From Paraburkholderia sp. SOS3 (GTDB lineage: Bacteria > Pseudomonadota > Gammaproteobacteria > Burkholderiales > Burkholderiaceae): a stretch of DNA of 64,000 nt. The position numbers were made by a program, and so were the translations under genes. Below the pieces are notes generated by a model. That model was not told the origin of the DNA. It did not search any database and saw only the letters and a list, made by a program, of their open reading frames with translations. How positions within the stretch are numbered: position 1 is the first letter of the stretch; the number at the start of each line of letters is the position of its first letter. Shown here piece after piece: positions 50,576 to 59,558 of this stretch. Location of the stretch: contig NZ_CP018812.1 of assembly GCF_001922345.1 (NCBI RefSeq), positions 868,001 through 932,000 of the forward strand, given 5' to 3'.

Positions 50576-51103
50576 ATGGAGCGTTTCGATGCAATTCGCG
50601 CGACCCGGGAACCGATCGACATACCGCCTGGCGCCATGAACGAGCGGCTCGCGGCAGGCAATGCGATAACCGACGCGCCGGCGCGCGTTGCGCTGGACAT
50701 CGTGTTTATCGAAGGCTTCACCGGCCAGACCGTGATCGGCATCGACGCGCCGGAACTGCATACCGCGCAGCCGGTGCGGCTCGACCTCGCGATCGGCGTT
50801 CCGTCGCTGCGCGCATGCCATACCGACCGTATCGGCGACACCGTCGACTACTCGGCCGTGCGAACCGCGCTGCACACGCTTCTTGCGACGCACAAAGTTC
50901 AGTTGCTCGAGGCGCTGGCCGAGCAGATCGCGCAACTGGCGATCGGCTCATTCGGCGCGCATTGGGTGCGCGTATCGCTGTCCAAGCCCGCGAAGTTCGA
51001 CGACGTGTCGGCCGTCGGCGTGCTGATCGAACGCAGACGCAGCCAGACACGCAGCGCCTGGGGCGCCTGCGGGTCGCTCGGAGAAGGACTGATTCCCGAT
51101 TGA
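50576..51103 (+). CDS. Dihydroneopterin aldolase-like (FolB family)
   Basis: A 175-residue protein of the FolB fold: ALDIVFIEGFTGQTVIGIDAPEL (first strands), QPVRLDLAIGVPSLRACHTDRIGDTVDYS (split by the active-site region), and VRVSLSKPAKFDDVSAVGVLIER at the C-terminus with the usual Lys. FolB cleaves dihydroneopterin to hydroxymethylpterin, an early pterin step needed for both folate and H4MPT. The start at 50576 has GGAG eight bases upstream; an ATG at 50471 would add 35 unlikely residues. It stands opposite the activator and next to H4MPT genes, so a dedicated H4MPT role is likely. Confidence 0.85.
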   Translation: MERFDAIRATREPIDIPPGAMNERLAAGNAITDAPARVALDIVFIEGFTGQTVIGIDAPELHTAQPVRLDLAIGVPSLRACHTDRIGDTVDYSAVRTALHTLLATHKVQLLEALAEQIAQLAIGSFGAHWVRVSLSKPAKFDDVSAVGVLIERRRSQTRSAWGACGSLGEGLIPD

Positions 51104-51168
51104 TCGCTCATGCGTAAACGGCGCGCTCGAATTCGAGCGCGCTTGACGCTTTGGCACACCATCCAACG

Positions 51169-51597
51169 CTATTTGGCCGACGCAGACGTTGCGGGTTTAC
51201 CCAACCCGCACTGATCGTACGCAGTCTGTTGCAACGCGCGGAATTTCTTCGTTTGTGCGCGCGCCTTGTCCATCCGGAATTCGGCGCCGCCTTCGCCGCC
51301 CATCGTCGCGTACTTCGAGAATGTCGATTGTTCGACGTATTCGTCGTACGGCAGCGCCGCTGCGATCTTGTCGATCGTGCACGAGCATTTATAGACGTTC
51401 GCGAAATCGTGTCCGTTTTCGTCCATGCAGCCGAGCACGTACTCGACTCTTCCCTCGGTCGGATAGCTATAGCCTTGCGCGGACGCTGCCTTGCCAGGCG
51501 CAGCCGGTGCACTTTGCTGAGCCGGCGCGGCAAGTGGCAGACACGCAGCGAGCGCGATGGAGACGATCGCGAGCCGAGTGCGACAACATGAAGTCAT
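51169..51597 (-). CDS. Secreted Cys-containing protein linked to the C1 cluster, unknown function
   Basis: A 142-residue protein with a Sec signal (cleavage near PAQ, residue 27), then a Pro/Ala linker and a conserved-looking domain of about 95 residues with four Cys: YVLGCMDENG, KCSCTID and a C-terminal AYDQCG. No family recognised. AGAGG precedes the ATG at 51597. It is last in the fae operon, 104 bp after fae. A periplasmic protein beside methanol-oxidation genes could assist metal, PQQ or cytochrome handling, but this is inference. Confidence 0.75.
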   Translation of the reverse strand: MTSCCRTRLAIVSIALAACLPLAAPAQQSAPAAPGKAASAQGYSYPTEGRVEYVLGCMDENGHDFANVYKCSCTIDKIAAALPYDEYVEQSTFSKYATMGGEGGAEFRMDKARAQTKKFRALQQTAYDQCGLGKPATSASAK

Positions 51598-51701
51598 GCG
51601 AGACCTCTTATCGAAACACGATGATGATCTGCCGATGCAAGCCGCGCGCCGGGTCACCACCCGCCGCGCGAGTCTTCGCACCGGCATCCAGACATCGAAG
51701 T

Positions 51702-52211
51702 CTAGTTCGGCGCAAACGGGTGTGCGGCCGAACTCTTCTTCGATACCACTTCCGCCGCGCTGGGCTCGCCAGCTACCGCACGTTGCAACGCTTCGCGCGT
51801 CGCCTTGTAGTTGAACTCCTGAATCTTCTTGTCGTCGTCGGCCTGCCAGTGAATGAACACACCGACGCAGATAAAGAGGTCGTCGGCTTCGTCCTTCGGA
51901 ATCGTGCCGTCTTCGACGGAATCGGCGACCGCCAGCGCCACCGCGTGCTGTGCCGGGCCGAACATCTGAACCGCCTGTTTGGCGCCCTTGATGGTCACCT
52001 TGTTGAACAGGATGGTGTTCGGCTTCGCCATGAGGTTCGGCGCGACCACCGCGAGGAGCGACGTGAAGCCGTCCTTGTTGTTCGTCAGTGCATTGCAGAA
52101 TGCGGTCTCGGCTGCCGAACCGCGCGGTCCGATGATCAGATCGATGTGAGCGACCTCGTTACCATCGCCGATTAGCGACTCGCCTACCAGGACGCGATTA
52201 ATCTTGGCCAT
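51702..52211 (-). CDS. fae: Formaldehyde-activating enzyme
   Basis: A 169-residue enzyme that condenses formaldehyde with H4MPT to methylene-H4MPT, the entry point of the pathway. Fae hallmarks are [18 protein letters not shown] with the catalytic His (residue 22), [20 protein letters not shown], and IFIHW-like block [19 protein letters not shown] eight bases before ATG at 52211 is strong, fitting a protein needed at very high level. It lies between the CitG-like gene (130 bp gap) and the small Cys protein gene. The gap could hold an extra promoter. Confidence 0.97.
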   Translation of the reverse strand: MAKINRVLVGESLIGDGNEVAHIDLIIGPRGSAAETAFCNALTNNKDGFTSLLAVVAPNLMAKPNTILFNKVTIKGAKQAVQMFGPAQHAVALAVADSVEDGTIPKDEADDLFICVGVFIHWQADDDKKIQEFNYKATREALQRAVAGEPSAAEVVSKKSSAAHPFAPN

Positions 52212-52341
52212 GCTGTTCCTCCGTTGAAGTTGGATCGGTCGACGCGGGGGTCGCTCGCGGCGCACGGCAAATGCCGCGAGAGGCGAGCGGAGAAAGCACC
52301 ATCGCCCTGTCTAACAGGAAGCGTGCCAATTCGAGGCCGTT

Positions 52342-53238
52342 TTACGGGCTGGCCACGCTCTTCAGGTAACGCTGCGGCGCAAGGCAGATCGCCGCAAACA
52401 ACGTCGCGACCGTCAAGTCAGCGCTCGTACCCGGATTGATGCCGTCGCGCTTTAATTCGGCATCCCATGCATCGAGTCGAGCCGCCTGCGGGCCGAACGG
52501 CGCAAGACGCCATTGCGCGTGGCGCCTCGCGGCTTCGCGCGTGACACTTTGCGCCACCGTCACGCCCTGCTTGCGCACAATGTGCGAGTCGGGCCATGAC
52601 GAGAGGTACGTGAGGAACACTTCGAGGGTGATCGTCTCGGGAGCCGCATCCGGGTTTATCTGTAGCAGGTTCTCGATCGCGGCGAGACCGGTCGTGAAGA
52701 TATCGGCGAAGCCGTTTTCGTACTGGCGCGCGATGCTGTCGCGCTTCGCGGCGAGTTGCATGGCCGCACGCAGTCCGATGCTCGGTTGCGCGTGCACCGA
52801 TTGTTCGGACGCATCGCCGAGGCCGCCCGGATTCGCCGCGCGAATCGCGATATAGGCCGCTTGCGCGTCGTCGACGCAGAGTCGCGCGAGCACGCGTTCT
52901 GTTGCGCCGCGCCACTGCGCCGCGCCCAGCAGGCTGCCCGGTTCTTCGAGTGCGGCGGCAAGCGGCGCAATAAGCAGCACGATACCGAGGTTCGTGTTGC
53001 AGCCGACCGCCTGTTGCGTGCTCATCACCGCATCGAGTATGCGCGAGCCGACCGGCGTGGCATGCGCGAACAGCGCCGGGGCGCAGGCGGCCGCGCTTGC
53101 GATGAACTGTTGGGCATCCATCCGGTGCCCGGCGCTGTGCACACTGACGTTGCCGGGCTTCGGCGTCTCGACGTCGAGGCTGCATGCACGCAGGAAGGCG
53201 TCGCGTGCGAGCACGAGCGGGTCGTCAGACGGTCGCAT
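52342..53238 (-). CDS. CitG/MdcB-like (triphosphoribosyl-dephospho-CoA synthase family) protein
   Basis: A 298-residue helical protein of the CitG family: VETPKPGNVSVHSAG (near residue 23), QQAVGCNTNLGIVLLIAPLA and a C-terminal GINPGTSADLTVATLFAA. CitG attaches ADP-ribose-like groups to dephospho-CoA for citrate lyase or malonate decarboxylase. Neither enzyme is here; homologues occur in H4MPT clusters of methylotrophs, where it may carry out a phosphoribosyl or nucleotide step in cofactor synthesis. Its ATG overlaps the RimK-like gene by 14 bp. Confidence 0.88.
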   Translation of the reverse strand: MRPSDDPLVLARDAFLRACSLDVETPKPGNVSVHSAGHRMDAQQFIASAAACAPALFAHATPVGSRILDAVMSTQQAVGCNTNLGIVLLIAPLAAALEEPGSLLGAAQWRGATERVLARLCVDDAQAAYIAIRAANPGGLGDASEQSVHAQPSIGLRAAMQLAAKRDSIARQYENGFADIFTTGLAAIENLLQINPDAAPETITLEVFLTYLSSWPDSHIVRKQGVTVAQSVTREAARRHAQWRLAPFGPQAARLDAWDAELKRDGINPGTSADLTVATLFAAICLAPQRYLKSVASP

Positions 53239-54274
53239 GGCGCAGCGGAGTCGGTTCGACAGGCGTGGCGCCTGTTGCCGCGAGTTTGCGGTCGAGCAGG
53301 TCGTCGACGAGGGCCGCGGCAATATCGAACTGCGTGACCGATTGCAGCCCTCGCCATGCGGCGACGCCATTGACTTCGAGCACGAGCGGACTCGCGCACG
53401 GATGCTCGGACGATGGATCGGCGGACGGCGCAGGCATCAGGTCGACGCCCGCATAGTCGAGCCCAAGCGCCCGCGTCGCGCGCACGGCGATTTCAGCAAG
53501 CGTGTCGTCAAGCTCCGCGGGCGCGCATTGGGCGCCACGCGCGACGTTGTGAATCCAGCCGCGGCCGCCGGTGCGCCTCATCGCCGCGACCGCGCGACCG
53601 CCGATCACGAGTACGCGCCAGTCGAATGCGGCGTCAGCACGATGCGCGCCGGCCCGCGGCCGCGTCCGTGCACCGTCGTCACCTACAAAGCGCTGTAAAT
53701 ACGCGACCTGCTGATACTGCCTGAGCGGCGGCAACGGCATGAGCGTGCCGTCGCGCCGCACGCTCGCGCCGAGCCTGCGTAAGCCCTTGCCCTGCGAACC
53801 GAACAATGGTTTCAGCACGACCTGATGTCCGGCAGCGGTCTCACGCATCAGCACACGCTGCGCGAATGCAGCCGATTCGCCGGCCCAGGTCGCCGGTGTC
53901 GGCACACCGCTGCGGTGCAGCAGAAAGCTCGTCATCGATTTATCGACGCTGCGCTCGATCGCGCGCGCATCGTTGTAGACCGGCACGCCGCATTCACGCA
54001 GCGCATGCAGGATGCCGAGGCGCAGCGTCACCTGCTCGAACGTGCCGCCCGCGATGCCGCGCACGAACACGGCATCGGGCAGCGCGTGCCCAAAGCCGGG
54101 CAGCGCGAGGCCATACGGTTCCCATGTCGTATCGATGCGGCAGGCGGCGAGGTCGATGCAGCGCGCGTCGACGCCGCGCGCCCGAAACGCTTTTTTGAGG
54201 CGCGAGGTGTGCCAGCCGGTTTCGTCGGTCATGATCGCGACGCGCAGGCCGGCGCCGATCGACGTAGCGATCAT
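53225..54274 (-). CDS. RimK-like ATP-grasp ligase, H4MPT cluster
   Basis: A 349-residue ATP-grasp protein of the RimK branch (IMTDETGWHTSRLKKAF, TSFLLHRSGVPTP, VVLKPLFGSQGKGLRRL for nucleotide binding, and LVLEVNGVAAWRGL at the active site). Such ligases add glutamate to an acceptor; in H4MPT-like cofactors a glutamyl addition to the side chain is the probable role, as for archaeal MptN. It overlaps mch by 4 bp (ATGA) and CitG-like by 14 bp, indicating tight coupling. Confidence 0.88.
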   Translation of the reverse strand: MIATSIGAGLRVAIMTDETGWHTSRLKKAFRARGVDARCIDLAACRIDTTWEPYGLALPGFGHALPDAVFVRGIAGGTFEQVTLRLGILHALRECGVPVYNDARAIERSVDKSMTSFLLHRSGVPTPATWAGESAAFAQRVLMRETAAGHQVVLKPLFGSQGKGLRRLGASVRRDGTLMPLPPLRQYQQVAYLQRFVGDDGARTRPRAGAHRADAAFDWRVLVIGGRAVAAMRRTGGRGWIHNVARGAQCAPAELDDTLAEIAVRATRALGLDYAGVDLMPAPSADPSSEHPCASPLVLEVNGVAAWRGLQSVTQFDIAAALVDDLLDRKLAATGATPVEPTPLRHATV

Positions 54275-55380
54275 TGCGCACCTGTCCCGGTCTGGCCTGC
54301 GTCAGACGCAGCACTCGACGAACCCGAGCGGAACGCCGACGCACCGGTCGCAAGCGGGTCCGCCGCGCCGTTCCACTGGCGATGCAGCAACGCACCGTCG
54401 AGCCGCCCGCCGTAGTAAGTCGCGCCGCTTTCGAGGCTTGCGATCCACACTTCGGCCGGCGCGAACAGCGCGGGGTCGATCTGATAGAAGTCGTGGTTGA
54501 ACGACGCGAATACATCGGCGAACGGCCGGCCGTAATCGCGCGAATTCCACGACGGCAGTTCGGCCGCGAGTTTGCGTGCGAGCGTATCGCCGGTCACGGT
54601 CAGATGCACGCGGCCGCCGTAAAGGATGGCGTCGTTCGTGCGGCCCATTGCAGCGAGCGCATCGGGTGCGGGCGGCGGCAGGGGCGCGATGCCGCTCGCT
54701 TCGACGATGTCGGGCAGATGCGCGCCGAGCACATGCGCTTTATGTAGCGCGACTTCGACGACGCGCGAAACGACCTGCACCGTACCGGCGACAGACTGTG
54801 TCGGCGTGACGACGATCGTCAACCGATCGGGCGCGAGGCCGCAATCGTTGAGCACCTTGTCGAGCACCGCTTGCGGCGGCAACTGGTTCACTTCCATCAC
54901 CAGCACGCCGCTGTCGTGGCGATCGCGATAGCCGAGTTCGTCGAAGAGCGGCTCCTTGCATGCGAGCGCGCGCGCCGGCCCCGAGCCAAGCGAAAAGAAT
55001 TTCTTGCCGTTGTTCTGCTCTTTGGTGGCCGACAGGCTCCAGCCCGCGTACTGGCTGCCGAGACAGGCGATGACCGGCGTCGACGTATGCACTTCGATCA
55101 TGGCGGGCCACAGCGGCTCGCGCTCGAAGGCGACGCGCGGCGCGACCTGGCCGAGGCCGCCCATGCAGATGCGCGCGATTTGCACGCCCGCTTCGATGCT
55201 GCCGCGCACGGCGACGCCGGCATCGACGATCGTCGTGCCCGATGCGCTGCGGGACACGCCGATCCGCAGCCGTGCCGCATCGGCAATCAGCCGTGCAACG
55301 AGCGGTTCGGCGAGGCTGTTGACGCTGATCGCAGCGTCATGCGTTTGCGAATGGTCAGCCGGTTCGTGTGTGGAGGTCAT
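54271..55380 (-). CDS. mch: Methenyl-H4MPT cyclohydrolase
   Basis: A 369-residue cytoplasmic enzyme that hydrolyses methenyl-H4MPT to formyl-H4MPT. Family features are SIEAGVQIARICMGGLG, YAGWSLSA, FFSLGSGPARAL, MEVNQLPP and FNHDFYQIDPALFAPAEVWI. It is longer than the usual 320 residues because of about 20 extra residues at each end. It lies between the ATP-grasp gene (26-bp overlap) and the RimK-like gene (4-bp overlap). Confidence 0.96.
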   Translation of the reverse strand: MTSTHEPADHSQTHDAAISVNSLAEPLVARLIADAARLRIGVSRSASGTTIVDAGVAVRGSIEAGVQIARICMGGLGQVAPRVAFEREPLWPAMIEVHTSTPVIACLGSQYAGWSLSATKEQNNGKKFFSLGSGPARALACKEPLFDELGYRDRHDSGVLVMEVNQLPPQAVLDKVLNDCGLAPDRLTIVVTPTQSVAGTVQVVSRVVEVALHKAHVLGAHLPDIVEASGIAPLPPPAPDALAAMGRTNDAILYGGRVHLTVTGDTLARKLAAELPSWNSRDYGRPFADVFASFNHDFYQIDPALFAPAEVWIASLESGATYYGGRLDGALLHRQWNGAADPLATGASAFRSGSSSAASDAGQTGTGAQ

Positions 55381-56638
55381 CGTGGGACTCTTGGCAGGTG
55401 TCGATCAGTTCGAGAAGGCGCGCGCGCTGGCGCTCCAGTTCGTCGCGCAGGCGGGCGGGGGCCGCGGCGGTTGCGATCAGCGTGCAGACCGGTTCGCCGG
55501 CCGCGATGCGTACGCCGGGCTGCGGAACGTCGCGGCACCACGGCGCGGCGAACAGGGTGTCGCTGAGGCGCTGCGTGACGGCGAAGCTGCGCGGGGCGAA
55601 CGCGACGCGTTGGGCAGCGTAGCGTTGCGGCGCGACTCCTGACGCAGCGTTGAGCGACTGCGGCAAGCGGCCCTTCAGACACGCGTCGATATGACAGGCG
55701 AGCAAACCATGCGGCCACATCGCGGGCGATGCGATTTCATAAAGCGCGGCGGTCGACGAAGGGCGCGCATTGATTTCGAGCACGCTGGTCGTGTCGTTGC
55801 CGTTTAGCAGGAAGTCGATGCTGTTCATGCCGACGAGCCCGGTCTTCGCGACGATTGCTTGCACGATCGCATCGATGCGCGATGCAACGGGCGGCGGCAC
55901 GTCGATTGGACCGAGCGAGCCGGTGTGGACGAACGGCAGCGCGCCGTGCGAGACGGTCAGCTGTTCGGCGAAACCGACGATCACGGCTTTGCCGCCCGCA
56001 GCGATAAAGAGCGCGGACATCGAACGGCCCGCAGCGATTCGCTGGAAGTAGACCGGCGGCGTCGCGGCGGCATCGGATGCACACGATGCGAATTCACTTG
56101 CTGCCCGAATATGCGTACCACCGCACCCGTCAGCCCGCTTCTCGAGCCAACCCCGTGCGTCGACGGGCCGTGTAAGCGAGACTTCCGGATGCTCGACGCA
56201 CAACTCGTCGAGCAACGCAAAAAAGCGCGTCGGCTCACGCACCGCTTCGATCGCGTGCATGTCGTTACCGATAAACCGCGGCATGCCCGCCCGTTCATGC
56301 AATTCGCGCGCGAACGGCTCGAGCCCGCTGCCTGCGATCAGGCCCAGCATCCTTGGCAGCCGCGCCACTCGCGCAAGCGCCTCGAACAGCTTGTCGCGAT
56401 CGACCGACAAACCCTCGCCACCGACATCGAGCCACACCTTCGCGCGCTGCCGCGTATCGCGATCGCCAAACAGATCGAGCGCGGCCACATTGAGTCGTGC
56501 CTGCGCTGCCGACTCGGTAAAAAGCCGCGCAGACAAACCCGCGATCGCGACGAACGGCACGCGGATATCGTACGCACGCGCGTAGGGCCGCGCCGATGCA
56601 CGCGCGGAAGAAGGTCGGGCAGGAAGCCTTGCCTGCAT
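55355..56638 (-). CDS. ATP-grasp protein of H4MPT clusters (Orf17-like)
   Basis: A 427-residue protein with an ATP-grasp core (RPVDARGWLEKRADGCGGTHI for the nucleotide loop, FIAAGGKAVIVGFAEQL, GMNSIDFLL and VLEINARPSSTAALYE at the metal site). Homologues called Orf17 accompany H4MPT genes in methylotrophs and are required for C1 oxidation, but the acceptor is not known to me. Spaced 18 bp after mtdB. It is followed by a C-terminal Arg/Leu-rich tail that overlaps mch. Confidence 0.85.
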   Translation of the reverse strand: MQARLPARPSSARASARPYARAYDIRVPFVAIAGLSARLFTESAAQARLNVAALDLFGDRDTRQRAKVWLDVGGEGLSVDRDKLFEALARVARLPRMLGLIAGSGLEPFARELHERAGMPRFIGNDMHAIEAVREPTRFFALLDELCVEHPEVSLTRPVDARGWLEKRADGCGGTHIRAASEFASCASDAAATPPVYFQRIAAGRSMSALFIAAGGKAVIVGFAEQLTVSHGALPFVHTGSLGPIDVPPPVASRIDAIVQAIVAKTGLVGMNSIDFLLNGNDTTSVLEINARPSSTAALYEIASPAMWPHGLLACHIDACLKGRLPQSLNAASGVAPQRYAAQRVAFAPRSFAVTQRLSDTLFAAPWCRDVPQPGVRIAAGEPVCTLIATAAAPARLRDELERQRARLLELIDTCQESHDDLHTRTG

Positions 56639-56656
56639 GACGTTCGTGCGGCCGTG

Positions 56657-57583
56657 TCAGTCGCGGCCGGCGACGATCGCACGCGCCTCGTCGAACGCTT
56701 CGGCGAAACCGAGGTACACGGGCTTGCCGCCCGTGCGCATCCGCAGAAACAGACGATGCTCGACCTGGTATTTGACGTTGCCGATCGCGAGCGCGCCGAT
56801 GCCGACCGCGTCGGGCCGCGCGGCACCGGCCAGCGGCTTGCCGTTGTCCATCACGTTGACGCCCGCGATGCCTTCGGGCGGCACTGCATTGACGTCGGCG
56901 GCGACCCGCATCTGCTGCGCATGCGCAAGGTCCGCGTTCGCGACGACCTGCACACCGGCCGCGGCGGAGCCGATCACGACATCGGCTTTCGCGAGTGCCG
57001 CATGCAGCGCATCGGGTGTGCCGGCGCCGATGCCTCGAGTCGCGATGCTGAACCGCTTGTTGACCTCGTCGCTGACGCGCTGTGCGCGCGCTGCGTCGGA
57101 GTGGCTCGCGATCGATACGTCCGCACCGAGCGATGCGAAGAGCGCGGCCGACACGCGCCCGACCGCGCCGGTGCCCCCGAGAATCAGCACCTGTTTGCCG
57201 CCGAGGTCTTCGCCGTGCTCGGATTTCAACGTCCGTTCGACGAGCGCGACCAAGGCGGCCGACGTCGTGTATGCGCCGCTCGGGTCCGCGAATACCGACA
57301 CCTCGAACGGCGGCACCATCGCCTGGCGCGCGAGATCGAGCATGTCGGCGGCGAGCATCACATCGCGCCCGCCGATAAAGATGCCGGTGCGCGATACGCC
57401 TTTCGGCCCGCGCGAAAAGATCGCGTCTTGCGTAAGCTGCACGACGTTGCTCGCGTCGACGTTGCTGTACGGCACGACGATCTGATAGCCCGCGTCGGCC
57501 GCCATGTTGACGTCGAACGGACTCATCTGCGGCGTGGCCGTGAACATATGCAGGATGTATGGCCTTTCGGTAGCTTCGGACAT
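56657..57583 (-). CDS. mtdB: NAD(P)-dependent methylene-H4MPT dehydrogenase
   Basis: A 308-residue enzyme oxidising methylene-H4MPT to methenyl-H4MPT. It has FTATPQMSPFDVNMAADAGY at the start, the NAD(P) loop LILGGTGAVGR (near residue 136), VSIASHSDAARAQ and VAADVNAVPPEGIAGV. The sequence is MtdB-like rather than FolD-like. Placed between the beta-RFAP synthase and ATP-grasp genes in the operon, it carries the pathway's first redox step. Confidence 0.95.
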   Translation of the reverse strand: MSEATERPYILHMFTATPQMSPFDVNMAADAGYQIVVPYSNVDASNVVQLTQDAIFSRGPKGVSRTGIFIGGRDVMLAADMLDLARQAMVPPFEVSVFADPSGAYTTSAALVALVERTLKSEHGEDLGGKQVLILGGTGAVGRVSAALFASLGADVSIASHSDAARAQRVSDEVNKRFSIATRGIGAGTPDALHAALAKADVVIGSAAAGVQVVANADLAHAQQMRVAADVNAVPPEGIAGVNVMDNGKPLAGAARPDAVGIGALAIGNVKYQVEHRLFLRMRTGGKPVYLGFAEAFDEARAIVAGRD

Positions 57584-57720
57584 GGCAGTGGCTGATATCT
57601 AGGGATCAAGGATCGTTTCGGGATGGCGGGGCGACGTGAGGCGGTGTGTGCAATGTCGGCCGCAACGGCGATATCGATATCGCGGCGGCGCGCGGTGAAT
57701 GCACGCGCGTGCGACGCGCG

Positions 57721-58755
57721 TCATCCGACATCGACTTTGCAGTTGCGCATGCGCTCGACGCTAAAGGTCGCGCCGCGATTGCGCCCGACCGTCACCGCGC
57801 ACGTCACGGAGGCTTCGTTGCGGGTTGCCGCACGGGCCGCCGCGAGCGCGCGTTCCGCGGCTTGCGCGCTGCGCACGAATGCAAAGCCGGTCGGCCCCCA
57901 CGACGTCTGGCCGATGCCGGCCTTCTGCTCGTCCGCGATCGCCTGCAGCGCGCGGCCGACCGCAGCGCTCGTGAAGATGCCGCCCTGGACGGGCGCGAAG
58001 TATTCGCCGATCGTTTGCTGCACTGCGCTGATGCCGTCGGCGAAGGCGTCGAAGTCCTGCTCGGCGATGCCGGGCAAGACACGCATCATCACGAGATGAC
58101 ACAGGTGCGCAGCCAGCGGCTGCGGAAACGGCGGCAGTGCGGCAAGGCCGCGCCGCTCCTCGTCGCCGTGCAGCCCTTCGAGAGCGGCGTCGTCGATCAG
58201 CACCACGCGCCATGCGTCGGGAAACGCCTGCCGAAACAGCAGCGGCGGCATACGAGCGTCTTGCGGCCGCGCACCGCGCGCAGGACCACCATCGACAATC
58301 AGGCCGCCATGATCGAAACCGAGCGCGCCGATGCCGGAGCGCGCGCCGCGCCCGAGCAGCCGCGCGATTTCATCGCTCGAGGCGGGCACGCCGGCGAGCC
58401 GCGCGAACGCGGTGCCGATCGCGAGTGCGAGCTGGGTGCCCGAGCCGAGCCCGCAATGCGCACGCGAGGCCTGATCGATATCGACGGCGATAGAAGGACC
58501 GCCCCACGCATCGCGCAAGCGGTCGAGATACAGCGCGGCCCGCGCGCGCAGCGCATCGTTCGGCGCCCGCGCGATATACGAGCGTTCCGCCCGTTGCGCG
58601 CTGACGCGCGTACCGCGTCCTTCGATCACGAGACCGATGCTGCCGAACGCGCGCCCGAGCGACGCGCTCGGGTCGAGAAAGCCCAGATGCAAACGGGCCG
58701 GTGCGTCGACGGTGACCGCCGATAGCGGCGCGATGTGATCAGAGTGAATCGGCAT
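57721..58755 (-). CDS. Beta-ribofuranosylaminobenzene 5'-phosphate (beta-RFAP) synthase
   Basis: A 344-residue member of the GHMP-kinase-like superfamily. It shows APARLHLGFLDPSASLGRAFG at the start, HCGLGSGTQLALAIGTAFAR (the GHMP glycine loop), LLGRGARSGIGALGFDHGGLI and FTSAAVG. The enzyme joins 4-aminobenzoate to PRPP, the first committed step of H4MPT synthesis, so it defines the cluster. It follows the pterin dehydratase gene (132 bp gap) at the head of the operon. Confidence 0.93.
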   Translation of the reverse strand: MPIHSDHIAPLSAVTVDAPARLHLGFLDPSASLGRAFGSIGLVIEGRGTRVSAQRAERSYIARAPNDALRARAALYLDRLRDAWGGPSIAVDIDQASRAHCGLGSGTQLALAIGTAFARLAGVPASSDEIARLLGRGARSGIGALGFDHGGLIVDGGPARGARPQDARMPPLLFRQAFPDAWRVVLIDDAALEGLHGDEERRGLAALPPFPQPLAAHLCHLVMMRVLPGIAEQDFDAFADGISAVQQTIGEYFAPVQGGIFTSAAVGRALQAIADEQKAGIGQTSWGPTGFAFVRSAQAAERALAAARAATRNEASVTCAVTVGRNRGATFSVERMRNCKVDVG

Positions 58756-58887
58756 GGCAAGCGTGTCCTTGTCGCGTCGTGGTTCGGACCGGGCCGCGCG
58801 CCTGCACTGCGCGCGAGCCAGCAGATGCGAAACAGACGCTGCAAGGCAAAAGCCATACCACGCACGCGAACCGATCGCGTGCCGCGT

Positions 58888-59274
58888 CTAGCTTTTCGGG
58901 GCGTCGTACTTGATATAGCGGAAACGCTGATCGTCGGCGGGCGTGCCTTCGAGCGGACCGCTTTCCTTGCCTGGCTGCCACTGGATCACTTCCTCGATCT
59001 TGTTCGCAAGCGCGAAGTCTTTATCGGTGATCCCTTTGGCCGTGTGCGTTTTCAGCTTGACGATGACGAACGCATAAGACACGGTCAGATCCGGGTGATG
59101 CCACGCGGCTTCGGCGAGATGGCCGACCGTGTTGACCACCATCAGCGTGCCTTTCCAGCTTTCGGTTTTGTATTTGCGCCGGAGCCATCCATCTTCCAGA
59201 TACCAGTGCTGCAGCGCACCCACGAGACGCGCTTCGACTTCCTGCTCTGAATACACTCGCTCGGCTTGTGCCAT
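58888..59274 (-). CDS. Pterin-4a-carbinolamine dehydratase family protein
   Basis: A 128-residue PCD-fold protein with the signature AEAAWHHPDLTVSYAFVIVKLKTH (split across strand 2 and helix), Glu/Ala-rich helices and an acidic C-terminus. PCD enzymes dehydrate hydroxytetrahydropterins; here a role in H4MPT recycling or biosynthesis is likely. GAGG before ATG 59274. It is the first gene of the minus-strand H4MPT operon and diverges from xoxF across 284 bp. Confidence 0.88.
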   Translation of the reverse strand: MAQAERVYSEQEVEARLVGALQHWYLEDGWLRRKYKTESWKGTLMVVNTVGHLAEAAWHHPDLTVSYAFVIVKLKTHTAKGITDKDFALANKIEEVIQWQPGKESGPLEGTPADDQRFRYIKYDAPKS

Positions 59275-59404
59275 GACTGACCTCGATGAACATGAAGCGG
59301 ACGCCTGCAATGTATCGCGTATTTGACACAGTATGTATCGTCATCCGAAGCGAAGCGGCACACCTTGACGCCTGCATGCGCGGTACACCGACAAAGCTCG
59401 TGGT

Positions 59405-59420
59405 CGGCATGGAATATGCG
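59405..59420 (+). promoter_or_regulatory. Candidate sigma-54 promoter upstream of xoxF
   Basis: CGGCATG, 4 bases, ATGCG: GG and GC are 10 bases apart, 8 of 12 consensus positions match, about 140 bp before the xoxF start. Of interest because a sigma-54 activator gene is in the same cluster. Such matches also occur by chance in GC-rich DNA. Confidence 0.3.
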
Positions 59421-59558
59421 ATCAGCCTTCATACGCATGAGCCGGGCAAAGAATCCGGCTTGAATCTGGCTCGTTACCCGCATCCGGACGGCGCGGCTGG
59501 TGTAGCGCGGTAGCGTTTCATCGTGAGGTGGACGGTTTACCCATTCTGGAGGAGACAC

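Noticed and set aside
55859..57595. 578-codon plus-strand frame across the ATP-grasp and mtdB genes
   Set aside because: Antisense to two recognised pathway genes; composition typical of a shadow.
59275..59558. A pqqA-type small gene in the xoxF/H4MPT gap
   Set aside because: No short frame with the conserved Glu-x-x-x-Tyr core was seen; the gap is better explained as a divergent promoter region.
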